This document shows positions 1 to 14,200 of a stretch of 64,000 nt of DNA, piece after piece. The first letter of the stretch is position 1, and each line of letters starts with the position of its first letter. Origin of the DNA: Xiphydria camelus (taxonomy: Eukaryota > Arthropoda > Insecta > Hymenoptera > Xiphydriidae); NCBI GenBank assembly GCA_963678675.1, contig OY783200.1, positions 5,778,501-5,842,500 on the forward strand, given 5' to 3'. A program made the translations under genes and the position numbers. The notes below the pieces were generated by a model that had not been told where the DNA came from, did no database searches, and was given only the letters and a program-made list of their open reading frames with translations.

Positions 1-385
1 GAACGCGATTTCCGTCGCGAATCGATGTCCCCGCTGACGTAAACGAGGTCGTAATTATAGTTTACGACGCGGATTGGCAAAACATATCCGGTGGATTTTC
101 GCGCGATCTCGATCGAGTTTTCGTGAATCCGAAGTTCATCGCGCTCGAACGATAGGCTGCAGTTATCGGTATTTTGCAATGAAACTGGGACAGTTCCAAC
201 GGCGGACTCTGCCTGTGCGAGCACCTGGAGAACTGCCCAGAATATTACGCGTGTTGTAACGTCGTGAAATTGCAGCGAAACTGATTTATGAAATTCGTCG
301 ATCGCTTTGTTATCGCGAGTCATTTGGTTATTAATGTGGGTTTAACGAACTGCTACGTACTTTGCGTACATCGATAACGGATTCA
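1..385. other. No gene recognised
   Basis: Mixed-composition sequence upstream of the hairpin array. The only open frame (74-259) has no splice context or protein-like composition. I see nothing I can support here. Confidence 0.5.
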
Positions 386-1435
386 CTAATGACAGAGTGG
401 TGTGAGCAGCTTCTACTATGATTATCTCCTTTGCCGTGGACTTTAGGTCGATATTGGTATAAACCTTTCTTGTAGATCAAAGTATGATCTTCGAAAAAGT
501 ATTACACCAATTTTGTCAAGAAGTTCACAAATCACAAGATAATAGTGATCGAAGCTGACTCAGTAGAGTATTACTGTTTCGATGTTTCTACTACGATTAT
601 TTTGTTACCTATGAACTTTTGACCTATATTGATATGAACCTTTTTTATATACCTAAATCTAATCTTCAAAAAAGCATTATAACGACTTTGCTTCAAAGCT
701 CAAAGCTACCGAGATAATAGCGGTCAAAGCTGGCCTAGTAGAGTATCACTGTTTTGATGTTTCTACTACGATTACTTATGAACTTTCGACCTATATTGAT
801 ATAAATCTTTTTGTAGGTCATAGCATGATCTTCAAAAAAGTATTATACCAACTTTACCCTAAAGCTTACAGTTACCGAAATAATAGCGGTCGAAGCTGAT
901 CTATTGTAGAGAATTACTGTTCCGATGTTTCTACTATGATTATCTTGTTACTTGTCAACTTTTGATGCATACCGATATAAGCCTTTTCTGTAGATCGATG
1001 CAAGGTCTTCTAAAAAATATTATATCAAATTTGTCCTACAGCTCACGGCTACTGAAATGATAGTGGTCGGATCTGAGCCAGCAGAGTATTACAATTTCGA
1101 TGATTATACTACGATTATCTTGTTACCTATACATTTTCGACTGATATTAATATAAACCTTTTTTGTACATCAAAGCATGATCTTCAAAAAAGTATTATAC
1201 AAGTTTTTCTCTGAAGCTTACAGCCGCCGAAATAATAGCAGTCAAAGTTGATCTAGTAGAGTATTACTGTTTTGATGTTTGTACTACGATTATTTTCTTA
1301 CCTATGAACTTTCGACCTGTATTAATGTAAACCTTTTTTGTAGATCAAAGCATGATCTTCAGAAGAGTATTACACCAACTTTGCCCTAAAGCTCCCAGCT
1401 ACCGAGATAATAGCGGTCGAATCTGATACAAACTC
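386..1435. repeat. Tandem array of ~175-bp imperfect-hairpin units (6 copies)
   Basis: Six diverged head-to-tail units recur at roughly 168-178 bp, shown by the repeated start 'TATTACTGTTTTGATG' near 563, 746, 911, 1084 and 1260. Each unit carries 'TTTTTTGTAGATCAAAGCAT' followed by 'GATCTTCAAAAAAGTATTA', which are roughly inverted copies of each other. The outer parts (TTATCT..GTTACCTATGAACTTT and AAAGCTCACAGCTACCGAGATAA) are also inverted, so each unit can fold into a stem. A solo relative with a better palindrome lies at 4831-4957. Confidence 0.8.
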
Positions 1436-1499
1436 TCCCTCCGGAACGAGATCTCCATAGTTCAATGCCAGGTGCGCGCGAAGCTCGTCCGTCGGACCG

Positions 1500-1545
1500 G
1501 ATGTTTATATAAAACTCGAAGAGTCGAATTGTGTAATGCGTATTT
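1500..1545 (+). promoter_or_regulatory. Candidate TATA-box core promoter of the muscle-type gene
   Basis: TATATAAAA at 1506-1514 sits in a GC-rich context, about 670 bp upstream of the first supported start codon (2181). Transcription would begin near 1535-1545. The sequence from there to 2180 would be 5' UTR, possibly with a spliced leader. This rests on the motif and position only. Confidence 0.35.
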
Positions 1546-2180
1546 GTGGCGAAAGCGCGACGGCGGGTGCTCGAGCACTTGAAAGTTCGCCAAGACAGAA
1601 AAGAGCCTCGGACGTTTCTTATCGACGTCAACGTTAATCACCGCGCGAACCCGTTGTGAATAGAAGTCGAGACTGCATCGAGAAGGAAAAAAATACGTCC
1701 CACCGATCTCTCAGGAATACCCTCGATGACGTCCGAGGCGCGTCGACGCGTCGGTCCTTACTCAACCTCATCCGAGAAGCTGGACCGTGCGCGCGCGTCA
1801 AAAAAGAAAAACAACCGCCGGAGCTCGCCGTCAAAGAAACAGAAAAAAAGGGGGGAGCGTACAACCTTAACACGATTCTATTTCTTTCGATGCATCACAT
1901 CGTGTGCCCGAAGTGACGCAACGCGTCGAAGGAGGGGGCGTCGCGACGCCGAGCGCGTTCTAGGCGCCGTATCCCCCCTCGAAGATCAGAACCGTACGAA
2001 CTTCCACCGCGGCCGCATCTGTAGGGCATCACCTTCAGAACGCCACCACAGACGAGAGACATACACGACCGACGGTCTCACCTTCGATAAACCGAGTGCT
2101 CCATCTCGAAATTCAGTTTTGAACGAATCGCCGAGAGTTTCATCTCCGAGAAGTCCGTAGAGAAAAGAGAACTAGCGAAA
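1546..2180 (+). other. Probable 5' UTR / promoter-proximal sequence
   Basis: GC-rich, CpG-rich sequence between the TATA candidate and the leader exon. Open frames on both strands (1634-1873 minus, 1656-1916 and 1726-2160 plus) overlap each other and are basic and low in complexity, which is typical of GC-rich non-coding DNA. No splice site in it was needed to explain the gene. Confidence 0.35.
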
Positions 2181-2255
2181 ATGGTTTACGAAAGTGACTT
2201 CTACACGACCCGACGACCCTACTCGCGGCCGCTCGCCTCCTCCTACACCGTCACG
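2181..2255 (+). CDS. Exon 1: shared 25-codon leader
   Basis: The ATG follows GCGAAA, a good insect initiation context. The reading starts MVYESDFYTTRRPYSRPL and ends ..SYTVT. A donor GTTAGT follows directly at 2256, so the exon ends in phase 0. Reading on gives a few residues and a stop at the run after 2290, so splicing is required. All three downstream continuations (8371, 11130, 13093) begin in phase 0, which fits a common leader with alternative C-terminal modules. Confidence 0.72.
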
Positions 2256-5200
2256 GTTAGTAAAACCATCGTCCGATACTCGGCGAGTAATCTAACGCCA
2301 GGTTAGACAGTCACTTACTAACCGTGTCGTAAGATCTGTGTGTCCCGAGTAATCTAACAATGCCACTACTCGAAAAAATGGAAACAATACACGGGTCAAC
2401 GTTTCGGTGGAAGCATTTCGTATCTCGGCTTGCGCTTCGCGCGATATGCCCGTTCCCGGTGGCTCGGGTATTCCCCCTCCGTGGACCGATTTGTCCAGTT
2501 CTGGAGCGTTATCGGGCGCGCGCCATCTATTGGGCTTCTTTGGAGGGGGATCTCCAGTCGAGACTCCCCAGCGTGGACTCGACCGATCGCGTGATAAAAG
2601 TGAGCGGGAATCCCCCGCCGTGGATTCGGAACTCTGGGATTCCCCGAAGCGTTGACTCTCTGTACAAACGAAACTGACACGCCTTATAGTCCGTCGCCAC
2701 TGAATTCGATCGTTCAGGCTCTTTTCCAAAGCCTTCGAGAGCGATCGCTCTTCGCGACGATCGCTGCATTCAGTCCGAATTTCCCGGCGATCGGATCGAA
2801 TTCGGTGCGACGTCGCAACTCGAAGTCTCAACTTCCACACTTTACTCCGACTACTACCCTCAAAAAGAAAACGAACACGCACTCGGTGTCTCAGAGAAAC
2901 AGCGCGCAAACGCGATCGGCCGATTCCGAGAGAGATCGGTGTCCGAATCGAGACCTGCTGTCGACACGACACGGGGGAAAACCGAGATCCGTACCACCGT
3001 TGCTCGACGCCGCGGGTACTAAGTACGCAATATCGTAATGCGTAACGATCCGTACCGATTTTTGTCACGGATCCGTGTGTGCCTTTCTGTTTACAATCCG
3101 GGGAAACCTCGGATGTGCATTTTCTCGGCTTTTTTCGCCATCCGTTTCGGGGGTTCCCCGGCCTTTTTGCACCGTCCAATCCGGGGGGAACCCCCGGATC
3201 GGATCGCGCGGACGCCAACGCTTCGACGCTCGACACGGACTGTCAGCGCTCTTTGCGAAACGTCAGTAGCGCGTCCATGAAGAGTCGACGCGAATGCACG
3301 CCTATATACACGCATAATTAGAGCGACGACGCATCGCGAGTCTCGCCTGGGGAGCGAATACATCCAGGCGGAATATATTTATTTTTGAACGAGACGTTTT
3401 TCCCCTTGCGCTTTTTTGCTGAGAGATCAAAACCATCGACCGTGAACAGATCCGTGCAGAAATTCAACGTGGTCGGTGGCTCGATTTAATTTTGGTCGTC
3501 GTGCAGCGGAAACGACTTTTTTGGAAACTGCTTCCGGCCTGGTCGTGACTTCTGGTAGCCGACATTCGACGGACGAATCCCCGCTAAAAATTTCCGATAG
3601 AAAACGATAGAATATAGCAAAAATGATTAAAAAATACCATAGAGCGTAAAATCAACAGTTTATTATCATTTTCGTATTAAATACTATAGAAACTTACACA
3701 GATCTTATGTCGATTTTATTTTTCATGATATTCAATGTGAAAATTATCAGAAACGATAGAACTTTTAACTCTATGGTATTTGTCAATTTTTTTCTACAAT
3801 TTTCTCTCATTTTCTATCGGATATTTTTAGCAGGGATGCGACGCGATTCGAGAGTAGCCCCGTGCCGATTTTCTCTCACCCCTACGAGCGGGAAATTCGA
3901 AGAGATTTATAAATAATCGAGGAGAGGGCAGCGGGGTCACTTGCGAGGCCTATTCATAGCTATAGTCAGCCATTTTCCGGGACTCTAGGGTGTTAAACTT
4001 AGAAGCCGTTGAGCTGGGTGGAGGATACGTTGGATCGGGCGTTGGAAAAATGAATTTGGCCGACGTATCTCGGGCGTGCCAAGGGGAGCGGCGCGATGGT
4101 GCCGAACGAAACTTCTTCCCCGAATAGAATTCGGTTTGCCACGCTTTTCTCATTTCCCTCGCTTCGCGGCTATTAATAGCGACACGCGGGCGACCGCGAA
4201 ATCCCGGCGCGAAAATTGGCTTATTTTTGGAAATCGATACGCGCCTCGCGATGGCGCGAGAAAAGCTGGAGAATTCGCTCGTATTTTTTCATCTTGTTTC
4301 TCCTTTCGCCCGCCGAATTCCGAATCTCTGAGTGTGCACCGATATATATATATTATATATATTACGGGGATTTCTATCTCTCACGGGGCGAGGGGCACGC
4401 GGGGAAGCCAAAGCGTCGGTGTTGCGTTACGCTGCCCTAATTTAGACGCACGGCATCCCGACGCCGCCCCCACTCCTTTCCTCATTTCTTCGTCACAGAA
4501 ATTCATACTCGCGCGCGCGGGCGCGGTGCGCGCTACGTCACGAGAAGCACGCAATCTCCTCGCGAGCGTCTGACGTACCGAATTAGTTCCCGCCGCATTG
4601 GCTGTATCGCGTAGTCCGATGACGGGATGTTTTGTTTCCCGAAGACGCCGGGAAAGATGATTTTCCAGGCGGGGATCGGTTGGTTGTCTCGGATCGGATT
4701 AGCCGTTGCGCAGCGGTAGTCGTTTATAAACAGTACCGGGAGTCGGTAAACGGATTTAGAGCCGCGTATGTCCGTCGCGGGAGAAAGGGGATTCCTCTGA
4801 TTAATGGTTTCCGCGTAGAGCTTCCACGGCGCTTATCTCGCTACCCGTGGACTTTTCGTCCATGTTGGTATAATACTTTTTTGTAGACCGAAAGACGATC
4901 TTCAAAAAAGTATTGAACAAAATTAGCCCCAAAGTTCACGGGTAGCGAGATAATGCGATCTAAAGTCGAGTTGGATCGCCGACCTGAAATGAGGATGGGA
5001 AGGGGCGGCTCGCGGTAGAAGTCTTCGTGGAAATCCAAGTCAAATTCGAATCGCGGGGAATTATATAAATAAATGCGCGCTGAGATTGTTAGGTCAGCGT
5101 GCAAACCTTGGCCAATGCGTCCAAACCAGTCATCGGAATTACGCGGGGGCGGTTGAAGGAAGTAGCGATGCATTCTTCGGGCACCATTCACACCACGAGT

Positions 5201-8200
5201 AACCACTCGTGAAAGCTCGCGATCTATTTAAAGTTCAAAGAGAGGGAAGTAGTACGATTATTGGCAACGCCAGTCGAACTCGCCAATACGGATTACCCAC
5301 TCCCCCCTTCACACGAATACAGATTTACCTAAACTTTGTACGTGTTCATTGCATTATTATTATTATCATCATATTTGATCACGTGTTTTCTAACACTCGC
5401 CAGTCGCGCGCGGAGGTGGACCAAAGATAGCCGTGACTTCTTCGGCTTCCCGGCTATTGTTCAGCTCCCAATGGCGGCCTGTTTAGCCTCGAATCGCGTA
5501 AACAAGAGCTCTGAAATGAATTCCGTCCAACGGGAAACGTGCGTTTACGAGCGAAGCTAAATATTCCTCGCCCAAGGAATCCGGGTACCTTTAGTTCGCC
5601 GCTGCGTGGAAGCGACGGGTAGTGTTCCTTAAAATTGCATGGAAGATGATACGACATCCCCCGCCAGCATAGAATGTCTCTGCAATGTCACCAGAATATT
5701 TCATTTGAAATGTGAAATATACTGGAGATGATCTCAGAGACGTCTCCAGAATGTCTCATGTCAGTGGAATTACGATATTCTGGGGACATTCTGAAATATC
5801 TCTGTGATATTCTCTGTGAGATATAATATATCTGTGAGACGTTCTGGAGGCATTATACATGATATATTCTGAAGACATATTACGTATGGGATTTTCTGGA
5901 GACATTACACTATGAGATATTACTCATAAACTATTATGTAAATAATGTTTCATATAATGATACGTAGGCACATCCCGGTAGGAAAAATGATTAAATGTGC
6001 GGAAGTAATTTTTTTGACAAGCTTAGAACTAGTATTATGTTATAGTAGAAATAAATTTCGTTAGATATTCTTAACCCTGTAAGGTTCACTGCTATCATTT
6101 TTCAATTTAAAAATATGGTTTTTTTACTATGTATAAAAAATACCTACAAACCTTGTTTACATGAATATATTAAAGTAATTGTTATACAAAAGTCAAGTTT
6201 ATAGTTGTTACCAAATGGCAACATTGACCATTTATAGTAGGTAATTTCGATGCGAGTTGAAAAATTACAACTGAACAAGTATAATAGCAAAGAGTAGGTA
6301 CTTTATTATTGAAAAGTTGAAAATATTTTACTGATAAATCGAACAAAGTTTTTTGCACTAGGTAGTGATGTATTTTGCATATTTTGCATAAAACAAATTA
6401 CAACGAAAAATAAAGAAGTGCAACTAAAAAGGTGTCTTCTTGTTTTGCCAAACAATGCAGAATTCATTTTACGATATGCAATTGCAGATTTGCGAACATT
6501 TGCAAATGAAATTGCAAAAAACAATTTTTTTTTATCATTTAGGCATAACCGGTACATGCATTTTTGGCACATTATTCTTGAAAATCCAGTAGGACATCGG
6601 TTTTCTTTTTGTAAAAACATCTAGTTGAGATGGGCTTTAGATTTTCAAATGTGTCCATTCTATAACAAAAAATCTCAATGTATCATGGTTACAATATAAT
6701 TTTATGCCTGCACAACCACGAAGGTTCAGTGTTGACATATGGCTACAAACATATTCAAACTTCATTTTCTACATTTTCCCAGGCTAATTTCAATTATTTT
6801 ACTGTATAGTCATGCAGGTTAGATGTTTATAAAAAAAGTAATATAAGATATATGTATTTTATATTTATATTTACATACCTAATTATCTCCCAAAGGGGAC
6901 ATTATCACTCAAACGACACAAAGCACTGAACAGCTGGTGGCGAACACGTTGAAAAATAATTTCTTGATTTTGCTACTAGGTAGCAGATCACAACAGTGCA
7001 TAGGTACGCAATGGTTGTTTTCATATGTCCACATTGCACAAATAGGTGTACAATTCATAGAAAATGTTGTAGGATATCTAAAGTTTTGTTGTAACCATAT
7101 GACTACAAGGTCCCTTACATGGTTTTAAATTATTTCATGAGAGACATTTCAAAATCATTATATGTATTCTAGCAGGATAATGCTAGTATATTTCAAATGT
7201 AATATTTCGCGTTGAATATCTGCAAAATATTTCATTCCGAAATATTTCTATTGAAACACCTCCAAAATTTTATCAGAATATTTAAGGTGTAATGTTTCAA
7301 ATGAAATATCTCTAGAATATTTTACTCGAGATATTCTGAAACATTTCCAACGAAATATCTTCAGAATATTATCAGAATATTTAAAATGTAATATTTCATA
7401 TGAAATATCTCCAGAATATTTAAGACGTAATGTTTCAAATGAAAAAAATATCTGTAGAATATCTTGCTCCAGATATTTTGAAATATTTCAATCGAAACAT
7501 CTCTAGAATATTGTCAGAATATTTGAAATATAAGGTTAAAAATGAAATGTTTCCAGAATATTTTATTTAAGACATTCTGCAATGTTTGAAATCGAGACAT
7601 CTCCAGAATATATATTGTCAGAATATTTCAAGTGTAATGTCTCAAATGAAATGTCTCCAGAATATTTCATTTGAGACATCTTGTTTAAAATATTTCTAGA
7701 ATATTATCAGAATATCTCATTTGAAATATTATGTTTGAACTATCTCTAGAACGTTACTTAAATATTTCAAACGAGATGTCTGAAATGTTTTAGAGACATT
7801 ACTGAGACGTTCTGTGCTGTCTGGGATAGGCCGGGAGACCGAAAAATAAAATTTCTTGGAGTTCTTTAACTTGTATCTTCTTCCCCTACATTGAGTAACC
7901 ACGTTGATTTGCTTAGCCGTAACTAAATCGTTATTGACCAATGTAACTAAATTAATAAGTGGTGCGCGCCGTCAGGGGAATCCCCTCTCTCGACGACGCG
8001 CCCTTTAATAACATAACACAAACTCTAATAAAGTAAAGCGTCAATGATCGAGTTCCTTGGATCGAGTTTTCCTGGATTCGATCAATGGCTCCGCTCGGCA
8101 CGCAGTCAAATCCGCGTAAAACAGAAGCAGAAAGCGTTCACGGAAAATACGCCCCGAGGTCTGAAAGTCTGCGAACGTATCTCGACCCAATCCGTAGGGC

Positions 8201-11200
8201 CGTGTCGACATCGCGTAGCGTTCTCCGGTAGTCGGAGAGTCGGTGTGGAAGTGAGGACGAGAGGCTGGACAGGGAGAGACGGCCCTCCCCCCGAGAGGAA
8301 TTGGAGAGTGAGCCCAGAGCAGAGAGGGAAGAGATAAAAGCCCAGGCCCTCGGGGATTCCCTAATTGCAGAAGCGGGAGATGTTTCCCTGGGAGAAGGTT
8401 CCGTTCGTACCGCGCCCCTCGCTGGTGCCCGAGCCCTTCACGGTGTGGGGTCGCAAGAAGCAGGACCCCCAGAAGGAATTCTATCAGTACGCCACCATCA
8501 AGGACAGAGAGGGCACCGTGCGCGGGCGCAACAAAGCTAAAGAGGATCACACGAGGCAGCTCATAGCGGGCGGCACCATCGCGAAAGTGGGCCTGGACGC
8601 CGCGGCCGAGCTGGCCGCCAAGGGCCACGTCTTCGAGAAAGGCGTCTTGTCCAGACAACCCGGCGCGGAGCGCCACGCTTACGCGCCGGCCAGCGGGCGC
8701 ACTAAAATCCTCATGGCGCTCGAGAAGCCGTCCTGGTACCGGTTCTAGGGGTCGGGGCGGTCGACTCGAAAAGAGGGGGGTGGGGGGGCCACGCTGACGC
8801 CGAAGCAGGGGATCTTTGATCTATTGGCGCGCGACGAGCGGCCGTATGAAATTTATCGTAGTGAATTGTAGATTTGCGAGGAGTTAGAGGTAGCCTTGGA
8901 TCCTCCGCGCTGTTATTGTGGCTCCTGGCGCGTTTAGATTAATCGCTCGACGTTTTTTACACGAGATGAACGAGAAAAAATAGGAGAGATGAAGGGGAGA
9001 CGAGAAAAGATCGCGCAATGGTTACACGTTCAACGCTTTTAGACCTCGGGGTTTTCTTTTTTTCCACGAACTAGTGCCGTCCGCCGAAACGCTTGTATCG
9101 CATTTTTATAGGTATATTTTAGCAAAATCTTGAGTTATTATATTTTTGTGCTCCCCACAACCACAGTCCCCCCATTTCTCATTGAGGTGGAAGCCGTGTA
9201 TACTCGCAAGATGACAATAAACGATGACTTTTTCAACGAATTCTCCCTTCTTCCGCGTTCCCATTGCGCTGACTACTGTACGTACGATTCGGACGTTCGA
9301 GACACCGAGTGTGGCGTTCGCCCGCGATGCTGCACGCGCGTACCGCGGTTATATGTATTTTGGCGAGAGCACCCGACATTGCCCAACCTCTCCTGAAGTG
9401 CCCTGAATACGATTTCAGCAGCGTGAAACATGAATGCATCGCGTATCATTCTCCACGTTATAATTGGCCTGCACGTTGTGTGTCTACAGATAAACTAACG
9501 TATATGCATATATATCGCGCGGATAGATCGACGCTGGAACGGATATATATGTATGTACGCGTGACAAAGTCACGATAAATAAAGCGACACGATTAAAAGG
9601 ATTCGAACATTACTAACCGACCGCCTCCACTAGACGTTCCCACTGTTCTCTGGAGACGAACTTGTCCAGCTTCCGATGCCGGATGAGAAAGCAGTTCTAC
9701 CAACCGCTCGAGTCGCGAGAGGTACCCGCTCGTGGGTTTGTCGAATATTATTTCATTTTTCGTTGTAAAGAAACATCGTGAGAAGGTGCGGGGCAGCGAG
9801 GAGAATGAGACTAGAATGAGAGATGGAGGATAAACCCGGATAGCATACTGTATGTATCATCCCAAATTAAACAAGCAGATATACCGACATTCCCGATACT
9901 TTACCGACGGTCAAGAATTTTATAGTTAGAGTTGGCTTGAGAAGAGTGCGCTGTGTGTGCTGCGTGAGATACTGAACTGTAGAGTTCAGTGCCGTAAAAG
10001 CGAAAAGTGTCAAACGTCTGATTTCCCGACAGCTGTCAGTTCGGGATATCGAAGTGCCTAACCTCGAAATCGTGAATTTGTGACGTATCGGAAATGTCGG
10101 TATATCTGCTTGTTTAATTTGGGATGATACATACGGTAGAGAATTCTGAGAGAGTTTCTTTTGAATTCTTGCATTTTAAAATGAGTCTTTTTTTACACGC
10201 GTCAAAATAGTCCCAAATGTGCTTTTATTGATTAATAGGAGAACTCACTTTTATGTCACCAAATGTGAGTTCATTTTAAGACCCAGAATGAAGCCTCTTT
10301 GTAAATCAAATGAAGTCCAAAAGTCTTCAGAAAGTAATCGCAGCACACTACTTTCATGGAAAAATTTCTCTAACAAATTTCTAAAAGCCTCTGAGATATT
10401 TTGACTATTTCCGACTTTCTGTAGTAATTGGAACATTTTCCGAGATTTTGAGGGAAGTATCCAAGTTTGTCAGAAAAAGTTAGAGAAATGTCCAAAAATA
10501 TCTTTCACGTATAAAAATTTTTATAAAAATGTTGATAAACTCAGAGCAATGTCTGATAAAATTCTGAAAAATTCTACGAAATTTCTGACACTGAAATTCT
10601 GTAATATTTTGAAAATTTATAACTTCTGTAAAAATACGTAGACAATTTCAGATATTTTCAGATATTTTGCAGAATTTTACAGATTTCTCCAGATATTTGT
10701 CAGTGTTTGTTAAACTTTTCCAAAACAGTTTTTGCGCATGAAAGAAAAATGGATATTTTTGGCGATTTCTCTGATTTTCTCTGACAAACTGATATTTTCA
10801 AATTGAATGGTTTTAGAACTCTTTCTGATCACTCGAGCTATCTGGGTTCGAGTACACTTTCGTTCTTCGTCGTTCGCACATTGCGAGAAGATGCGATACA
10901 GCAAGGGGAACGAATTGATTCCACCTTCGTTGCAATTGAAAAGAGAGAAATAAAGGATAAAACTCTCCCGCTGCTCCGCCGCACGCGCGCGTACCTCTTT
11001 ACCGACTCGGGCGCTCACGCGGGACTTCCCCCCGGAATGCGCGCGGTGCGGAGCGTGATTCGCAGAGAAGGGCCGTTCTCCAGAGACACGAGCGCTCTCC
11101 AATGTTCAACCTTGTATACCCGAATCTAGACACCCCGCCACTACGTGGTTCGTGACTATCCGGATGCGGGGGTGAGGTCTGCCCAAGAGCAGTACAGCTA

Positions 11201-14200
11201 CTCGTACACCAACACCAGCGCGTCCAGCTCTTCATCCGCGGACCCGTACGGTCGTCCTCAGCGTAGTAGCTGCACCCAGGAGCACGTTACCAAGAGGGAG
11301 AGCGGACCTTACGGGTCCTACTCGACCGACAGGTCCTCCAGGTCCACGACCGGCGGCGGCCCCGGTGGATACTCCTCCTCCTACGAGACCCACTCCTCCG
11401 GTCGCCTCCCTGGCGGTACCAGCTACCGCCACTTCTCCTACCGCGTCTAACTTCCGACCACCTCCCGCGGCATCGAGAGTCTCCTCCGACTTTATCGGAA
11501 GCGATGAAATATCGCAGGTATGGAAAGGATTCCCTGTGGATTTGCCCGGAGACCATCTCGCCGGCTCATCGCTTCCGGTACAGTTCAACGACCGTTTAGT
11601 CTTCCAGTCCTCGCCTGGCAATTTATGTTGGGAAATTCCCCTCGCATTTAAGTTTTCTTTGCGTTCGAATACAAATGAGCCTAGAGTAGATTGCTTTTTT
11701 ACTGCTGGTCTTTGATAGAAAAATACATTGGAAAAATTCTGTAAAAAAAATAAACGCGCGATATATCCGAGCTCGATATGTAGAGTGTAGATCAGCGCAT
11801 CTCGGATGTCGACTGGAAGACTGCGGAGGAGACTCTCCTGTCATCGATCCCCCCCCCCCCCAGGTCCCGAAAAGAAATCCCGAATACTCGACTACTCTTT
11901 AGCCCGGATACTCGAAACCAAACTCTCGTTTGCTCTGCATTTAGGAGACTAAAACCTGTAGACCCGCTAAACGTGATATGCGTACCGACGTTAAATTGGA
12001 AGGATTAAACAAGGAGAAAGTACGTCTAACCCGCTATCAAAGAATAACAAGACACGATTCGTAACGAAAAAAAAATGTCGAAACCGATGCTGTTTTCTCT
12101 CTTTCTTTTTTGTGATAGAGCATATGTACACACATAGATGCGAGTGTACATCGTATAACCCGTTTGTGAGCTGTGTGCCAACATCTTAGTTACTTATATA
12201 ACCAGAGTAGCCAATAGTGGAGACTCGGGAGCAATTAGCCCGAAGACTCTTGTAGAACTGCTTCTTTGGTCCAGCATGACGGCAGTGTCTCTACACGCTA
12301 GAAATTATGGTCTCGTTACACTTTTCGCTCTTTTTCGAGGTCCTCCCGACGTCACGGATTCTGTCGCTGGTGTCTTCTTTGAACATCATTTCTAAACGTA
12401 CCGACCGATGAATAATAAATTATCGTGCTTTTTCATTAGCCAGGACGAATGCCACGAGCTAATGACAATATAAGGTTTAATTGTTCGTCATCTAGTAAAT
12501 TTAAAAATGATACTTGGAAAAGTCACCAGCGGCGGAAACCCGTGACGCCAGGAGTACCGCAAGCACACGAGTTTCTCGGTACGCGAAAGACGGTTCTTCC
12601 CCGCGCTTTCGCGCCGATATCAACGCCCCGCATGGACCGCGAATTCGAGTTCAGCCGCCCGGCTGAGTCCGGAGACCGCGAAGCGGGAATGCGCGGGGAA
12701 AATCGCAACGTCATCGTCACCGGCGTGCTCGCACGTGAGAGTTCACTAATCCTAACATAATCTAACAAGTAACCCCATCTCGCTAGACACACAACGCGAA
12801 AATTGGCCAAGGTATAGTTGCATCCGCGTCGAGGGGAAACACATCACACGTAGAGACGCGGAGGGAATTTTTCGTTCGGAAACGCGGTAATTTTTGTCTC
12901 ACCGTCCCGGTCGACTTTTTTCATCCCACCCCCGTCGCGACATCCACGAAGAACACACGTGCACGTGGAGCGGACAATAACCGAGTATTTCTATCTATTC
13001 TGTCTCCCATGTGACTCCTCCGTCCCTCGCCGCCGCCGGGTCATCAAAAATCGTCGAAATCAAAAATGCTCTCTAACGTCAACGGGCCGCAGAGTCCCTT
13101 TTACTACACCACATACCTACCATATTCTTACTATCATGTGAGTACATCAGATTTCTTATCATATATTACCAGCCCGGTCGATGAAACGCTGAACGCTTTA
13201 TTCGCCTAACATCATCCTCCGCCTAACGACGCTTCCCGCTACTCGCACTAATCGATAAAGGAAAAGATGCTCGACGAGCGACTGTAAACAATTCGTTAAA
13301 CTGATAAAAACCCGCATGGTAAAGTTTCTCTAACAAATTTCTGAAAAACTGAGATATTTTGAATTCGTTCCGACTGAACATTTTCAGACGTTTTCAGGGA
13401 AGTATCAGAGTTTGTCGGAGAAAGTCAGAGGAATGTCCAAAAATATACATTTTTCTTTCATGTATAAACCTTTTTTCCGACAAATTTGATAAACGAATAA
13501 ATATCTGGATGAGTTTTGACAAATTCGAAAAAATGTCTGACCAATTCTGAAATACGATCACTCTTTGAAAATCTATAACTTCTGTAAAAATGCGTGTACT
13601 GTTTCAGAAATTTTCAAATATTTAGCAAAATTTGATGTGGATCTCTCCAGATATTTGTTAGTTTTTATTGGACTTTTCCAGCAACATTTTTGTCCACATT
13701 CTGATGGAAGAATTTCTCTAATAAATTTCTGGAACATTTTCTGACTTCCTGTGGTAATTTGAACATTTTCAGACATTTTAAGGGAGGTATTAAAGTTTGT
13801 TAGAAAGTCAGAGATGTCCAAAAATATGCATTTTTCTTTCATGCATAAAAACTTGTAACAAAATTTGATAAACTCGGATATACATCTGACAAAATTCTGA
13901 CAAATTCTAAAAATTTCTGACCTATTCTGAAATTCGATCATTTTTTGAGAATTTATAACCTGTAAAAATACGTGTAGAACACACATTTCAGATATTTATT
14001 AGTTTTTATTACTTTTTCGGTAAAGTTTTTATGCATGCCCCAATATGGAAAAAATTCTCTAACATTTTTGAAAAATTCCGACCTCTGGACCTTTTGTGGT
14101 AATTGGAGCATTTTCAAACATTTTCATGAAAGTATCAGTTTTTGTCAGTTAGAGAAATATCAAAAAATATCCATTTTTCTTTCACGTGCAAAAACTGTTC

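Noticed and set aside
2292..3236. 314-codon minus-strand frame
   Set aside because: It lies in GC-rich intron DNA with equally long frames on the other strand. It is Arg/Ser-biased, with no motif and no splice context.
13066..13137. Alternative start codon ATG at 13066 for a second promoter
   Set aside because: The frame is open into exon 2, but the initiation context is weak and an acceptor with a CTAAC branch motif lies between. Kept only as exon 2.
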